Shown here piece by piece: positions 1 through 7,395 of a DNA stretch of 64,000 nucleotides. The translations under genes and the position numbers were made by a program. Position 1 is the first letter of the stretch. Every line of letters starts with the position of its first letter. This DNA is from Candidatus Rhodoferax bjergmarkensis (lineage in GTDB: Bacteria > Pseudomonadota > Gammaproteobacteria > Burkholderiales > Burkholderiaceae_C): assembly GCA_016708345.1 (NCBI GenBank), contig JADJFX010000003.1, positions 434,001 to 498,000 of the forward strand, given 5' to 3'. Below the pieces are notes generated by a model. It worked only from the letters and a program-made list of their open reading frames with translations, was not told the DNA's origin and made no database searches.

Positions 1-2238
1 CCGGGCACCATAACTGTTGAAATCGGCCTTTTGCACTCCCTGCGCGATCAGCCATTGGCCCGCCGGTGAGTTTTCTTTGATGGAGCCCGCGGGCGAGATG
101 TGATCAGTCGTGATGGAGTCGCCAAACAACGCCATGATGCGCGCCCCCTGAACCGTGCCAAGTTCAGTGCCATTTTGGCCATTTGCGCTTGCTGGATGTG
201 CGCAAGCAGCTATCGAATGCATAGCAAATCCGGCAAAAAATGGGGGCTCGGCAATGTAAGTGCTGTCAGGCCAGATGTAGGCTTGGCCCGCAACGCCGTT
301 GACTTTTTCCCACAGCGCACCGGGCTCGGTTTTGACCTTGGCGTAGTTTTCGCGGAAAGCCCGGCCCTTGAGCGCAAACTTGAGCAACTGGTAGATCTCG
401 TGGCTGTTAGGCCAGATATCACCCAAGTACACATCTTTGCCACCCTTGCCCTTGCCCAGGGGCTCGGTCATCAGGTTGCGGTTCACCGTACCGGCAATGG
501 CGTAGGCCACCACCAGCGGCGGACTGGCCAGAAAGTTGGCTTTCAGATTGGGGTGGATGCGTGCCTCGAAGTTGCGGTTGCCCGACAACACCGCGGCGCA
601 GATCAAATTGTGGGTGGTGATGGCAGCGTTGAGCTCGGGTGTCAGGTCGCCCGCATTGCCAATGCAGGTGGTGCAACCGTAGCCCGCCACGGCAAAGCCC
701 AGTTTCTCCAGGTACGGCAGTAGTCCGGCCTCGGTCAGGTATTCGGTAACGATGCGTGAACCGGGGGCCAATGAGGTCTTGATATGCGGTTGGACCCGCA
801 GCCCTGCCTCTACCGCCTTCTTGGCCAGCAACCCTGCTGCCAGCATCACGCTGGGGTTGGAGGTGTTGGTGCAACTGGTGATGGCGGCAATCAGCACATC
901 GCCGTGGCCAATCGTCACTTGCGTCTCTGATTTCGGTGTGCCTGCGCCGCAGACCGGGTAGCGGGCAGGAAACACCTTTGCACTTTGGTTAAAGCCGTTT
1001 TCTGACTGGGGTTTAGAAAACAGGGTCTCAAACTGGCTCGCAACGTTGCCCAGTTCAATACGGTCTTGTGGGCGCTTGGGGCCGGCCAGGCTGGGGGTGA
1101 CCGTCCCCAGGTCCAGTTGGACCACTAGCGAGTATTCAATCTTGCCCATGGAGTCGGCGGTACCTTCGGTGCCCGGCACACCAAACAGCCCCTGTGCCTT
1201 GAAGTAGGCCTCAAAGGCTTCGATCTCGGCCTTGGTGCGGCCCGTGCCGACAAAGTAATCCATGGTCTTCTCATCGACCGGAAAGAAGCCCATGGTGGCG
1301 CCATATTCCGGCGCCATATTCGCGATGGTGGCACGGTCGGGCAGCGCCAATGAGCGGGTGCCTTCACCCAAAAATTCGACAAACTTACCCACCACTTTGT
1401 GTTTGCGCAAGACCTCGGTGACGGTCAACACCAGGTCGGTGGCGGTGACGCCTTCGCGCAATCGGCCAGTCAGCTCAAAGCCCACCACGTCGGGTGTCAA
1501 AAAGTACACCGGTTGGCCCAGCATGGCGGCTTCGGCCTCAATGCCGCCACAGCCCCAGGCGACAACGCCAATCCCGTTGATCATGGTGGTGTGGCTGTCG
1601 GTTCCCACCAGCGTGTCGGGGTAGTAAATGGGGTCCTCCTTCGCCGTGCCTTTGGTTTTGTGCACGCCACGCGCCAGGTATTCCAGATTCACCTGGTGCA
1701 CGATGCCAAAGCCGGGCGGCACCACGCGGAAGGTGTCAAACGCCTGCATGCCCCACTTCATGAATTCGTAGCGCTCGCGGTTGCGCTGGAATTCCAGCTT
1801 CATGTTCAGATCCAGCGCGTTCTTTTTGCCGTAGTGGTCCACCATCACCGAGTGATCCACCACCAGATCGACGGGTACCAGCGGCTCAATGCGCTTGGGG
1901 TCCTTACCCAGCTTCAAGGCCACGCTGCGCATGGCGGCCAAGTCGGCCAGCAGTGGCACGCCGGTAAAGTCTTGCAGTACCACGCGGGACACGACAAACG
2001 GTATCTCCTGGGTGCGCACGCCGCTTGGGCTCCAGTTGGCCACTTGGGCCACATGCTCGGCGGTCACTTTCTTGCCATCGCAGTTGCGCAATACGCTTTC
2101 GAGCACGATGCGCATGGACACCGGCAATCGTTGGATATTGGGATACACCTTTGCCAGCGCCGGCAATGCGTAAAAACGGCCGGTTTTGCCCGAGGGCATG
2201 GCGAAAGTCTTGAGGGTGTTGGCAAAAGCGTGTTTCAT
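1..2238 (-). CDS. acnA: Aconitate hydratase A (3' end outside window)
   Basis: Interconverts citrate and isocitrate in the TCA cycle in the cytoplasm, using a [4Fe-4S] cluster. The frame is open from the ATG at 2238 to the window edge (746 codons; the family is near 890 residues), so the C-terminal swivel domain is cut off. The cluster ligands are visible: Cys456 in an ITSCTNTSNP motif, and Cys522 and Cys525 in YGCTTCIGN. The GDSITTDHISPAG substrate loop lies near residue 705. The N-terminus (MKHAFANTLKTF) is AcnA-like, not AcnB or AcnD. The oddity is at about residues 674-691: between AEPPFFAGF and GTVQGAR the protein carries an extra stretch (HSIAACAHPASANGQ) encoded by a copy of the dispersed repeat, inserted without breaking the frame. 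It follows an SDR-type gene on the same strand after 54 bp. Confidence 0.95.
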   Translation of the reverse strand, partial: MKHAFANTLKTFAMPSGKTGRFYALPALAKVYPNIQRLPVSMRIVLESVLRNCDGKKVTAEHVAQVANWSPSGVRTQEIPFVVSRVVLQDFTGVPLLADLAAMRSVALKLGKDPKRIEPLVPVDLVVDHSVMVDHYGKKNALDLNMKLEFQRNRERYEFMKWGMQAFDTFRVVPPGFGIVHQVNLEYLARGVHKTKGTAKEDPIYYPDTLVGTDSHTTMINGIGVVAWGCGGIEAEAAMLGQPVYFLTPDVVGFELTGRLREGVTATDLVLTVTEVLRKHKVVGKFVEFLGEGTRSLALPDRATIANMAPEYGATMGFFPVDEKTMDYFVGTGRTKAEIEAFEAYFKAQGLFGVPGTEGTADSMGKIEYSLVVQLDLGTVTPSLAGPKRPQDRIELGNVASQFETLFSKPQSENGFNQSAKVFPARYPVCGAGTPKSETQVTIGHGDVLIAAITSCTNTSNPSVMLAAGLLAKKAVEAGLRVQPHIKTSLAPGSRIVTEYLTEAGLLPYLEKLGFAVAGYGCTTCIGNAGDLTPELNAAITTHNLICAAVLSGNRNFEARIHPNLKANFLASPPLVVAYAIAGTVNRNLMTEPLGKGKGGKDVYLGDIWPNSHEIYQLLKFALKGRAFRENYAKVKTEPGALWEKVNGVAGQAYIWPDSTYIAEPPFFAGFAMHSIAACAHPASANGQNGTELGTVQGARIMALFGDSITTDHISPAGSIKENSPAGQWLIAQGVQKADFNSYGAR
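172..218 (-). repeat. Dispersed GATAGCTGCTTGCGCA repeat, copy 1 (inside acnA)
   Basis: On the minus strand it reads ATTCGATAGCTGCTTGCGCA, then a spacer and a degenerate second half ending GCGCAAATGGCC. It has the same orientation as acnA and is translated as part of the protein. Confidence 0.85.
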
Positions 2239-2292
2239 GATGTGTTCCTCTGGATAAAGTGTGTTTTCGATTTGAAAAAGCAGTGAACCTGA

Positions 2293-4779
2293 TCAGGCAA
2301 TTACCCGGTCCCACGCCCCATAGCGCTCTTGGATCGACCCGCGACGGATGGACAGCGCCATCAGCGCCGCACCGGCAACGAGGCTGACAAGCATTGCCGC
2401 CGTGTCACCATCAAACATGAAAGGTGTGACCATCAGGCCAGCCCCCAGCGGCAGGTTCAGCCAGCGGACCGGGCGCGCCACCTCGGCTGCGGCGATCGAC
2501 ACCACCGTGAGCACCAGCGCCCCAATCACATGGTGGGCATGGGCTAGGTTGCCCTCCACCCCCGGCCACAGGCGGGTAAACAACAACGCCAAACCAATCA
2601 GCGCCGCCAGAGCCAGGTTCCAGGGCAGGTTGACACCACCGCTCAGCATGTTGCGCAGCACCGCCCCGGCGCTCTGGTTGAACTCGTCTGCAGTGCGGCT
2701 GCTGGCATCCGATCCAGCAGGCGTTTCATCGGTATCGCCGAAAAAGAACACCGCAAGCCCGTTGCGACCGGCCTGCACGCGGCGGCGCATAAACTGCAAG
2801 GTGGCAATCAGCTCGTCCAGCGAATATGGAATCTGGATCAGGATGGCGGCAGCGCCAATCAGTGCGACCGTGCTCAGAGTGCCAATCACGATGGGCTGGA
2901 TGATGACAAACGCAATGGAGGTGATACCCAGCGGAGCGATCATCAGCCCAAAAAGCACAACCAGCCACGGCATGGTGCGCCAACGCGCCTTGGCACCGAC
3001 CAAACCAGTCAGTATTTCCAGCAGATAGGTGTAGCCGCCCAAGGCAGCATCAGATACCGGAAACGCCTTGGACAGGGCCGAGGTGATGACTTCTTCAGTG
3101 CCGTTTTGCAGATCGGTTGGCGAGCCGGGAAAGAACGGGTCCCACACAGCCGGAATATGCCCCAACTGGTAGCCCGCCAGGTAACGCGCGACAAACAACC
3201 CGACCAAGGCAGTGGCGATGATGGGCAGGCGCTGCGTCCAGGCCGATGGGTTGTAGCTCCAGCCAGGTGGAATGTCGGGACCGGTGAGCGAAGCCAGTGC
3301 CGACGGTCCGGGCTCGGGCTTCAGACACACGGCAAAACCAAAGATCAGTGCCCCCACCAGCGAATCTGACAAGTAGGCCGCTGCATTGCCGGTGTTGAAC
3401 AAAAACGGAATCGCCATCACCAGCGCACCTATGCCGGCACACACCCAGCGTGCTGCCGTGCCGCGTTGGGACAGGGCCAATGTGGCAAATACCATGAGCA
3501 ACGCACCCAGCACCATCTCGCTCCAGCGCAGCATGGGTTCTTGCACATGGATCAGCAGGGGTTGAGTGAAGAGCCAGCTACCTAGCGCGATGTTGACAAA
3601 ATGCGGCCAGCGGTTGTCGCTCAACTCGGCGGCAAACTGCTGCTGGTGGCGCTGGCGCAAGTCTTCGGGGTCGTGGCCCGCCTGGCTGGCGGCGCTCACC
3701 CATTCGGGCGGCGTTATATCGTTGCGCCGGTACCAGCCGGGTGGATCGTCCTGCAGGGCTTTGACCAGTGAGGGCAATGCATCTTTGAAGTTGTGGTGGG
3801 GCTCCCAGCCCAGCAGATCACGGGCGCGGCGGGTATTGAGTGCGTAGTGGTCGTCGGCCATTTCGGCCATGAAGGGCTGCACAAACGGTGCCTGACCCTT
3901 GTCAAGGATGTCCGGTATGACCGGCTCCAGCTTGGTCTGCGCCCACAGCCCGGCTGCTGCCAAGGTTTTGGGTACCTGCAGCGTGGTCCAGTCGTCCACG
4001 CCATGCATTAGCGCACCCAGCCGGTCTTGCAGCGCGTCATACCCCATAGCGTCCTCTTCACCGATGAGGATGGAGGTTTCACTGGGCAGCTCGCGTCGGC
4101 GGTCAATGGTGCGCCTAAAGGCATCAAGCATGTCGTCGCGGTGCAGCATGGCTTGGCCAACCAGGGTGCTGCCGGAGTAGAAATAGCTTTGAAGGTCGCG
4201 CTCGTAGATGCGGGCAAACTGCTGGGCCATGGTGGGCACCAGCGACTGCTCGTCATAGACGCCAGCCAGGCGCAGGTTGACATAGGCAATAGCACCGTGC
4301 TCTTGGCTGCACCACCGCTTCGGCCGCCGCCTTGGAGCGCGGGTAGGCCCAGCGCGGCCCAATCGGGTGGCTCTCATTAATGCGCTCGCCCGGCTTGCAG
4401 GGCGCATGCACCAGCATCGTGCTGGCATAGACAAACTGCTCAACCTCAAACGCCTGCAGCGCGCGCAGCAGGTGCCGCGTGCCTTCAATATTGACGCTTT
4501 GGTAGCGCGGGTCGTCGGCGTTGCTGAAATCAAAATAGGCCACCAAGTGCACCACGCTGGCAATGTGCCCGCCAAAGGCATCACGCAGCTTGTGCAGTGC
4601 CAGGTCGATGGCGGCAGGTGAAGAAAATCCACCTGAAAAACCGGGAATGCGCCGCTTTGGCCCTTGCGGTCCAGCCCAACCACTTGGTAACTGTCGCCTA
4701 GCGCTCGCGCGAGCGATTGGCCCAAGTTGCCGGTAGCACCGGTGATGAGTACCAAGGGGCGGGAGGATTCTGTCGTCAT
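2293..4779 (-). CDS. SDR/epimerase fused to a polytopic SPW/VKOR-like membrane region; two compensating frameshifts
   Basis: Starts with a Rossmann NAD(P)-binding motif (GATGNLG, residues 15-21) of the extended SDR/epimerase family. From about residue 380 it is a polytopic membrane protein: an SPW-type segment (FVNIALGSWLF), a block resembling vitamin K epoxide reductase family proteins (YNPSAWTQR, RYLAGYQLGHI, WDPFFPGS, RWRTMPW), and a second SPW-like segment at the C-terminus. As written, residues about 53-155 are nonsense. A frame-shifted reading of 4310-4620 restores SDR sequence, including the catalytic YxxxK as YPRSK. One base seems to be missing in the A run at 4624-4627, and one extra base is present near 4304. 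The position aligned with the VKOR CxxC reads STVA, so redox activity is doubtful. It lies 12 bp after the TerB-like gene, probably in one transcript. Function unknown. Confidence 0.75.
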   Translation of the reverse strand: MTTESSRPLVLITGATGNLGQSLARALGDSYQVVGLDRKGQSGAFPVFQVDFLHLPPSTWHCTSCVMPLAGTLPAWCTWWPILISATPTTRATKASILKARGTCCARCRRLRLSSLSMPARCWCMRPASRASALMRATRLGRAGPTRAPRRRPKRWCSQEHGAIAYVNLRLAGVYDEQSLVPTMAQQFARIYERDLQSYFYSGSTLVGQAMLHRDDMLDAFRRTIDRRRELPSETSILIGEEDAMGYDALQDRLGALMHGVDDWTTLQVPKTLAAAGLWAQTKLEPVIPDILDKGQAPFVQPFMAEMADDHYALNTRRARDLLGWEPHHNFKDALPSLVKALQDDPPGWYRRNDITPPEWVSAASQAGHDPEDLRQRHQQQFAAELSDNRWPHFVNIALGSWLFTQPLLIHVQEPMLRWSEMVLGALLMVFATLALSQRGTAARWVCAGIGALVMAIPFLFNTGNAAAYLSDSLVGALIFGFAVCLKPEPGPSALASLTGPDIPPGWSYNPSAWTQRLPIIATALVGLFVARYLAGYQLGHIPAVWDPFFPGSPTDLQNGTEEVITSALSKAFPVSDAALGGYTYLLEILTGLVGAKARWRTMPWLVVLFGLMIAPLGITSIAFVIIQPIVIGTLSTVALIGAAAILIQIPYSLDELIATLQFMRRRVQAGRNGLAVFFFGDTDETPAGSDASSRTADEFNQSAGAVLRNMLSGGVNLPWNLALAALIGLALLFTRLWPGVEGNLAHAHHVIGALVLTVVSIAAAEVARPVRWLNLPLGAGLMVTPFMFDGDTAAMLVSLVAGAALMALSIRRGSIQERYGAWDRVIA

Positions 4780-4791
4780 CGGCTTGGCTTG

Positions 4792-5205
4792 CTAGTGCGT
4801 CAATTCAAGCACCGTGACCGGACTTGTTTTCCAGTGGCGGCAAATCGCTTCAAGCATCGCGGCCTCACCCTCGGAGAGGTGCCGGTCAGCTTGAACAACT
4901 TTCTCGGCAACGCGCAATACCTTGCTTTGTAGCCGGGGGTCGTCCACTTCGGCCATCAGCGATGCCATCACCCCATCACCAATGTGGGAAAGTATGGAGC
5001 GGCCATTGAATCCTTCCATCAGCAGGTCCTCGCACAGGGTTTGCACGATGCTTGGCATGTTCTGTGACTTCAGACCCAAATCACGCGCAACATTGAGTTG
5101 CTTGAGTGCTTCGTACTCTGAGTGGCAGACATGGCCGTCGGCGATGAGAACAAGCGCCACGATGCGTGCGGCGGCTTCGGGGCTATTGCGGGGGTAGGTG
5201 CGCAT
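4792..5205 (-). CDS. TerB-like tellurite-resistance family protein
   Basis: A 137-residue soluble all-helical protein of the TerB-like superfamily. Two copies of the acidic signature are visible: IADGHVCHSE near residue 21 and ADRHLSEGE near residue 110, which in TerB form the metal-binding faces. The family is found in stress operons, and direct tellurite resistance should not be assumed because no terC/D/E genes of the ter cluster are adjacent. The ATG at 5205 is preceded by a spaced AAGGACA sequence acting as ribosome-binding site. The gene diverges from nhaR across 113 bp and runs into the SDR fusion gene 12 bp downstream, suggesting cotranscription. Confidence 0.75.
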   Translation of the reverse strand: MRTYPRNSPEAAARIVALVLIADGHVCHSEYEALKQLNVARDLGLKSQNMPSIVQTLCEDLLMEGFNGRSILSHIGDGVMASLMAEVDDPRLQSKVLRVAEKVVQADRHLSEGEAAMLEAICRHWKTSPVTVLELTH

Positions 5206-5318
5206 GGCAGTGTCCTTAAATAAATCAATGTATTGGTTGAAAGAAGCCCAACGATAGGTTCTAAAAAGGCTATAAAAAAGCAGATAATTTCACACTGTTA
5301 ATCTTAAAAAAACTGACT
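5206..5318. promoter_or_regulatory. Divergent promoter region, TerB-like gene / nhaR
   Basis: An AT-rich 113 bp gap between two divergent start codons that must hold both promoters. LysR-type regulators often bind here to autoregulate. I see no clear T-N11-A site that I would defend. Confidence 0.5.
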
Positions 5319-6203
5319 ATGAGCACGCCTTTCAACTACAAGCATCTGTATTACTTTTGGGTGGTCGCGAAAGAAGGCGGCATTTCGCGTGCAGCTGACA
5401 AGCTGGATATGGCGGTGCAAACCGTCAGTGCCCAAGTGCGCGAACTTGAGCGCTCTCTGGGATACGCGCTGCTCAAACCCGCAGGGCGTGGCTTGGTGCT
5501 GACCGATGCAGGCTTGGCGGCTATGCGACAGGCTGACCAGATATTTCAGTTGGGTGAAGACCTGCCAGCTCGGGTGCGTGATGCCGTCAGCGCACCCACC
5601 GTTCGGCTGGCGGTGGGAATTTGTGATGCACTGCCCAAACTGGTGGTGCACCGGCTGATGCGCCCCGCGCTGGCCGAGCCCAACCTGCGCTTGCTGTGCC
5701 ACGAGGGCAATCTGGACGACTTGCTGGGTGACCTGGCCTTGCACCGGCTCGACGTGGTGTTGTCAGACCGCCCTGCGCCGGGCAATCCCAACATCAAGCT
5801 TTACAGCCACAATTTAGGGTCTTCAACCATCGGCTGGTACGGCACTGCCCAGATGCAGGAGACCGCTGGCAAAGATTTTCCGCGCAGTCTGGGTGATGTG
5901 CCCGTGCTGCTGCCCACCATGCATACCGCAGTGCGCGACCGCCTGGACCAGTGGTTTGAGCAGCGCGCGATTCGCCCGCGTGTGGTCGGTGAGTTTGACG
6001 ACAGCGCCTTGCTCAAAACCTTTGGTGCCAGCGGCATGGGCGTGTTTCCGGCGGCCGAGTGGGCGCATGATGATTTGCTGGCGCACTACGCCGTCAAGCG
6101 TTTAGGCCACTGTGAAGGTGTCACGGAGAACTTTTTTGCAATTGGCACCGAGAAAAAAGTGCAGCACCCGCTGGTGCAGCGCTTGCTGCAAGCAGCGCTG
6201 TAA
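5319..6203 (+). CDS. nhaR: LysR-type transcriptional activator NhaR
   Basis: A 294-residue LysR-family DNA-binding activator. The winged helix-turn-helix occupies residues about 5-65 (FNYKHLYYFWVVAKEGG, then the recognition helix AVQTVSAQVRELERSLG), and the C-terminal two-lobed effector domain follows. The tyrosine-rich start and GGISRAADKLDMAVQT are typical of NhaR, the Na+-responsive activator of nhaA, rather than generic LysR proteins. A large Na+/H+ antiporter operon lies on the opposite strand 8.6 kb away. The intervening DNA is a restriction-modification island, and a decayed copy of the antiporter 3' end sits just behind nhaR, so the two were probably neighbours before the island arrived. 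Regulation of the Mrp-like operon by NhaR is inference. Confidence 0.88.
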   Translation: MSTPFNYKHLYYFWVVAKEGGISRAADKLDMAVQTVSAQVRELERSLGYALLKPAGRGLVLTDAGLAAMRQADQIFQLGEDLPARVRDAVSAPTVRLAVGICDALPKLVVHRLMRPALAEPNLRLLCHEGNLDDLLGDLALHRLDVVLSDRPAPGNPNIKLYSHNLGSSTIGWYGTAQMQETAGKDFPRSLGDVPVLLPTMHTAVRDRLDQWFEQRAIRPRVVGEFDDSALLKTFGASGMGVFPAAEWAHDDLLAHYAVKRLGHCEGVTENFFAIGTEKKVQHPLVQRLLQAAL

Positions 6204-6672
6204 ACGACGCAGGTCCGTAACATCAACTTGCACGGTGACGTTATTCGAGTAAAAGCGGCGAGCCATTTGAGTCCGTTGCACATAATCTTCGATGGCAGCC
6301 GGATAGTTTATGGCCCGTGATTACTCCTGAATTGATAGCTGCTTGCGCAAGTAAGACGTGCGCAAAGGAACTATTCGGCACATTGTCTATGTGCCGCATT
6401 CAGGGATCAAGCGTCGAATCGGTCTTGGTGCCGCTGTGCTTAGCGAAGTCCGCGTTACTAAGAGATGCGACTGGGGCTTGCAGGTTTAGGCGCAAAACGC
6501 GCAATAGCCTAGCTATTGCGAGCATTTGCAACGACATCATGCAAGATGCCAGTCGCGTCGTAAGGCAGGATTTCTGCCTAAGCACTAGGCCATGCGTAAA
6601 GTTCAATCGAAACAGCATTGCTTCAGGCCGGTGTTGGCAACTTGCACCATTCGATATGCGCTCACTCTAATG
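6204..6672. other. Intergenic stretch with palindromes, no credible gene
   Basis: Between nhaR and the antiporter remnant. It holds repeat copy 2 (6325-6368) and then about 300 bp rich in inverted repeats. These are a perfect hairpin GCGCAATAGC-cta-GCTATTGCG near 6500-6522, an outer imperfect pair starting GCGACTGG near 6468 and closing with CCAGTCGC near 6550, and a smaller hairpin TAAGGCAG-gattt-CTGCCTAA near 6561-6581. Short frames exist on both strands but lack recognisable ribosome-binding sites or protein similarity. Confidence 0.55.
6325..6368 (+). repeat. Dispersed GATAGCTGCTTGCGCA repeat, copy 2
   Basis: Reads TCCTGAATTGATAGCTGCTT then GCGCAAGTAAGACGTGCGCA. The two TGCGCA half-sites flank a ~10 bp spacer, giving a small imperfect hairpin. 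Copy 3 at 14702 shares the same upstream ACTCCTGAATTGATAGCTGCT. Confidence 0.9.
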
Positions 6673-7012
6673 CTGCCGGTGTGCCCAGGGGGTGAGTGCG
6701 GTATTCGCGCTCGGCAATCAGCTTAGCCCACGCGAGCGGGCTGCCCGGCGACTGGGCAAACACACCGGCGGCCAGGGTCATGATGGCCGTGGCCAGCGGC
6801 GGCAAGAGCAAAAGCCAGGCAGTCTCACGCCAGCCGCGCGCCGCATATGTTCCTGGGGGGTTGGCACGGGCCGCAACCGGCGCGCCAGAGATGGGCAGGA
6901 AGTAGGCTGCGTTGAGCAGGCTCGAAGCCCACACACCAATTGCCCAGTCCATCCCGGCTGCGGCCGCACCTCCGACCAACCGCTGATGGCTCCGGCGGTG
7001 AGCGGGGCTCCT
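6673..7012 (-). pseudogene. Decayed copy of the 3' end of the antiporter gene at 14812-16365
   Basis: About 340 bp closely matches 14854-15204, which encodes the C-terminus of the second MrpD-like subunit. Peptide fragments such as AARGWRETAWLLLLPP, GVFAQSPGSPLAWAKL and SSLLNAAYFLPI are still readable. Several small deletions (near 6844, 6935 and 6975) break the frame, and there is no start. It forms a direct repeat with the intact gene on the other side of the restriction-modification island. Confidence 0.88.
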
Positions 7013-7182
7013 TGGTTGGTGGATGACGCCACCAGTCGCGCGCTGAACGATCAGGAAGCCAAAAAAAAGATGATGCCCACGGCATCGAACCCTCGTCTGC
7101 TGCCCCCCAACCTGATAAATTGCAACCTTTACGATTAAAACCGACTTTATGCGACCCGAACCCCTGCTGCCGGAGCCCTGCC

Positions 7183-7395
7183 ATGACCGCTGAACCATGG
7201 GTGTCCGTGGACCAGATTGCCGAACATCTGGGCGTGACGCGCGACTCGATTTACCGCTGGATCGACCGCAAGGGTCTGCCCGCACACCGCGTGGGACGCT
7301 TATGGAAGTTCCAGGTGTCCGAGGTGGACGACTGGGTGCGCGCCGGTGGCGCGGATGAAGACAAGACGAACGATTTGACAGGAAGCCGACCATGA
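7183..7395 (+). CDS. Small excisionase-like helix-turn-helix DNA-binding protein
   Basis: A 70-residue protein with a MerR/excisionase-type HTH (VSVDQIAEHLGVTRDSIYRW, then RKGLPAHRVGRLWKF), covering almost its whole length. The ATG at 7183 begins the conserved fold; an upstream in-frame start would add only non-conserved residues. Its TGA overlaps the hsdM ATG (ATGA at 7392), so it is the first gene of the restriction-modification operon and is translationally coupled to hsdM. A role as transcriptional controller of the R-M genes is plausible. A recombination directionality role is possible too, but no integrase is present. Confidence 0.8.
   Translation: MTAEPWVSVDQIAEHLGVTRDSIYRWIDRKGLPAHRVGRLWKFQVSEVDDWVRAGGADEDKTNDLTGSRP

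Noticed and set aside
6460..6590. Integron attC site
   Set aside because: Palindromic, but no RYYYAAC/GTTRRRY ends, no integrase, and no cassette organisation.
7183..7395. Phage or integrative-element excisionase
   Set aside because: No integrase or attachment-site pair nearby. Coupling to hsdM favours a regulator of the R-M operon.
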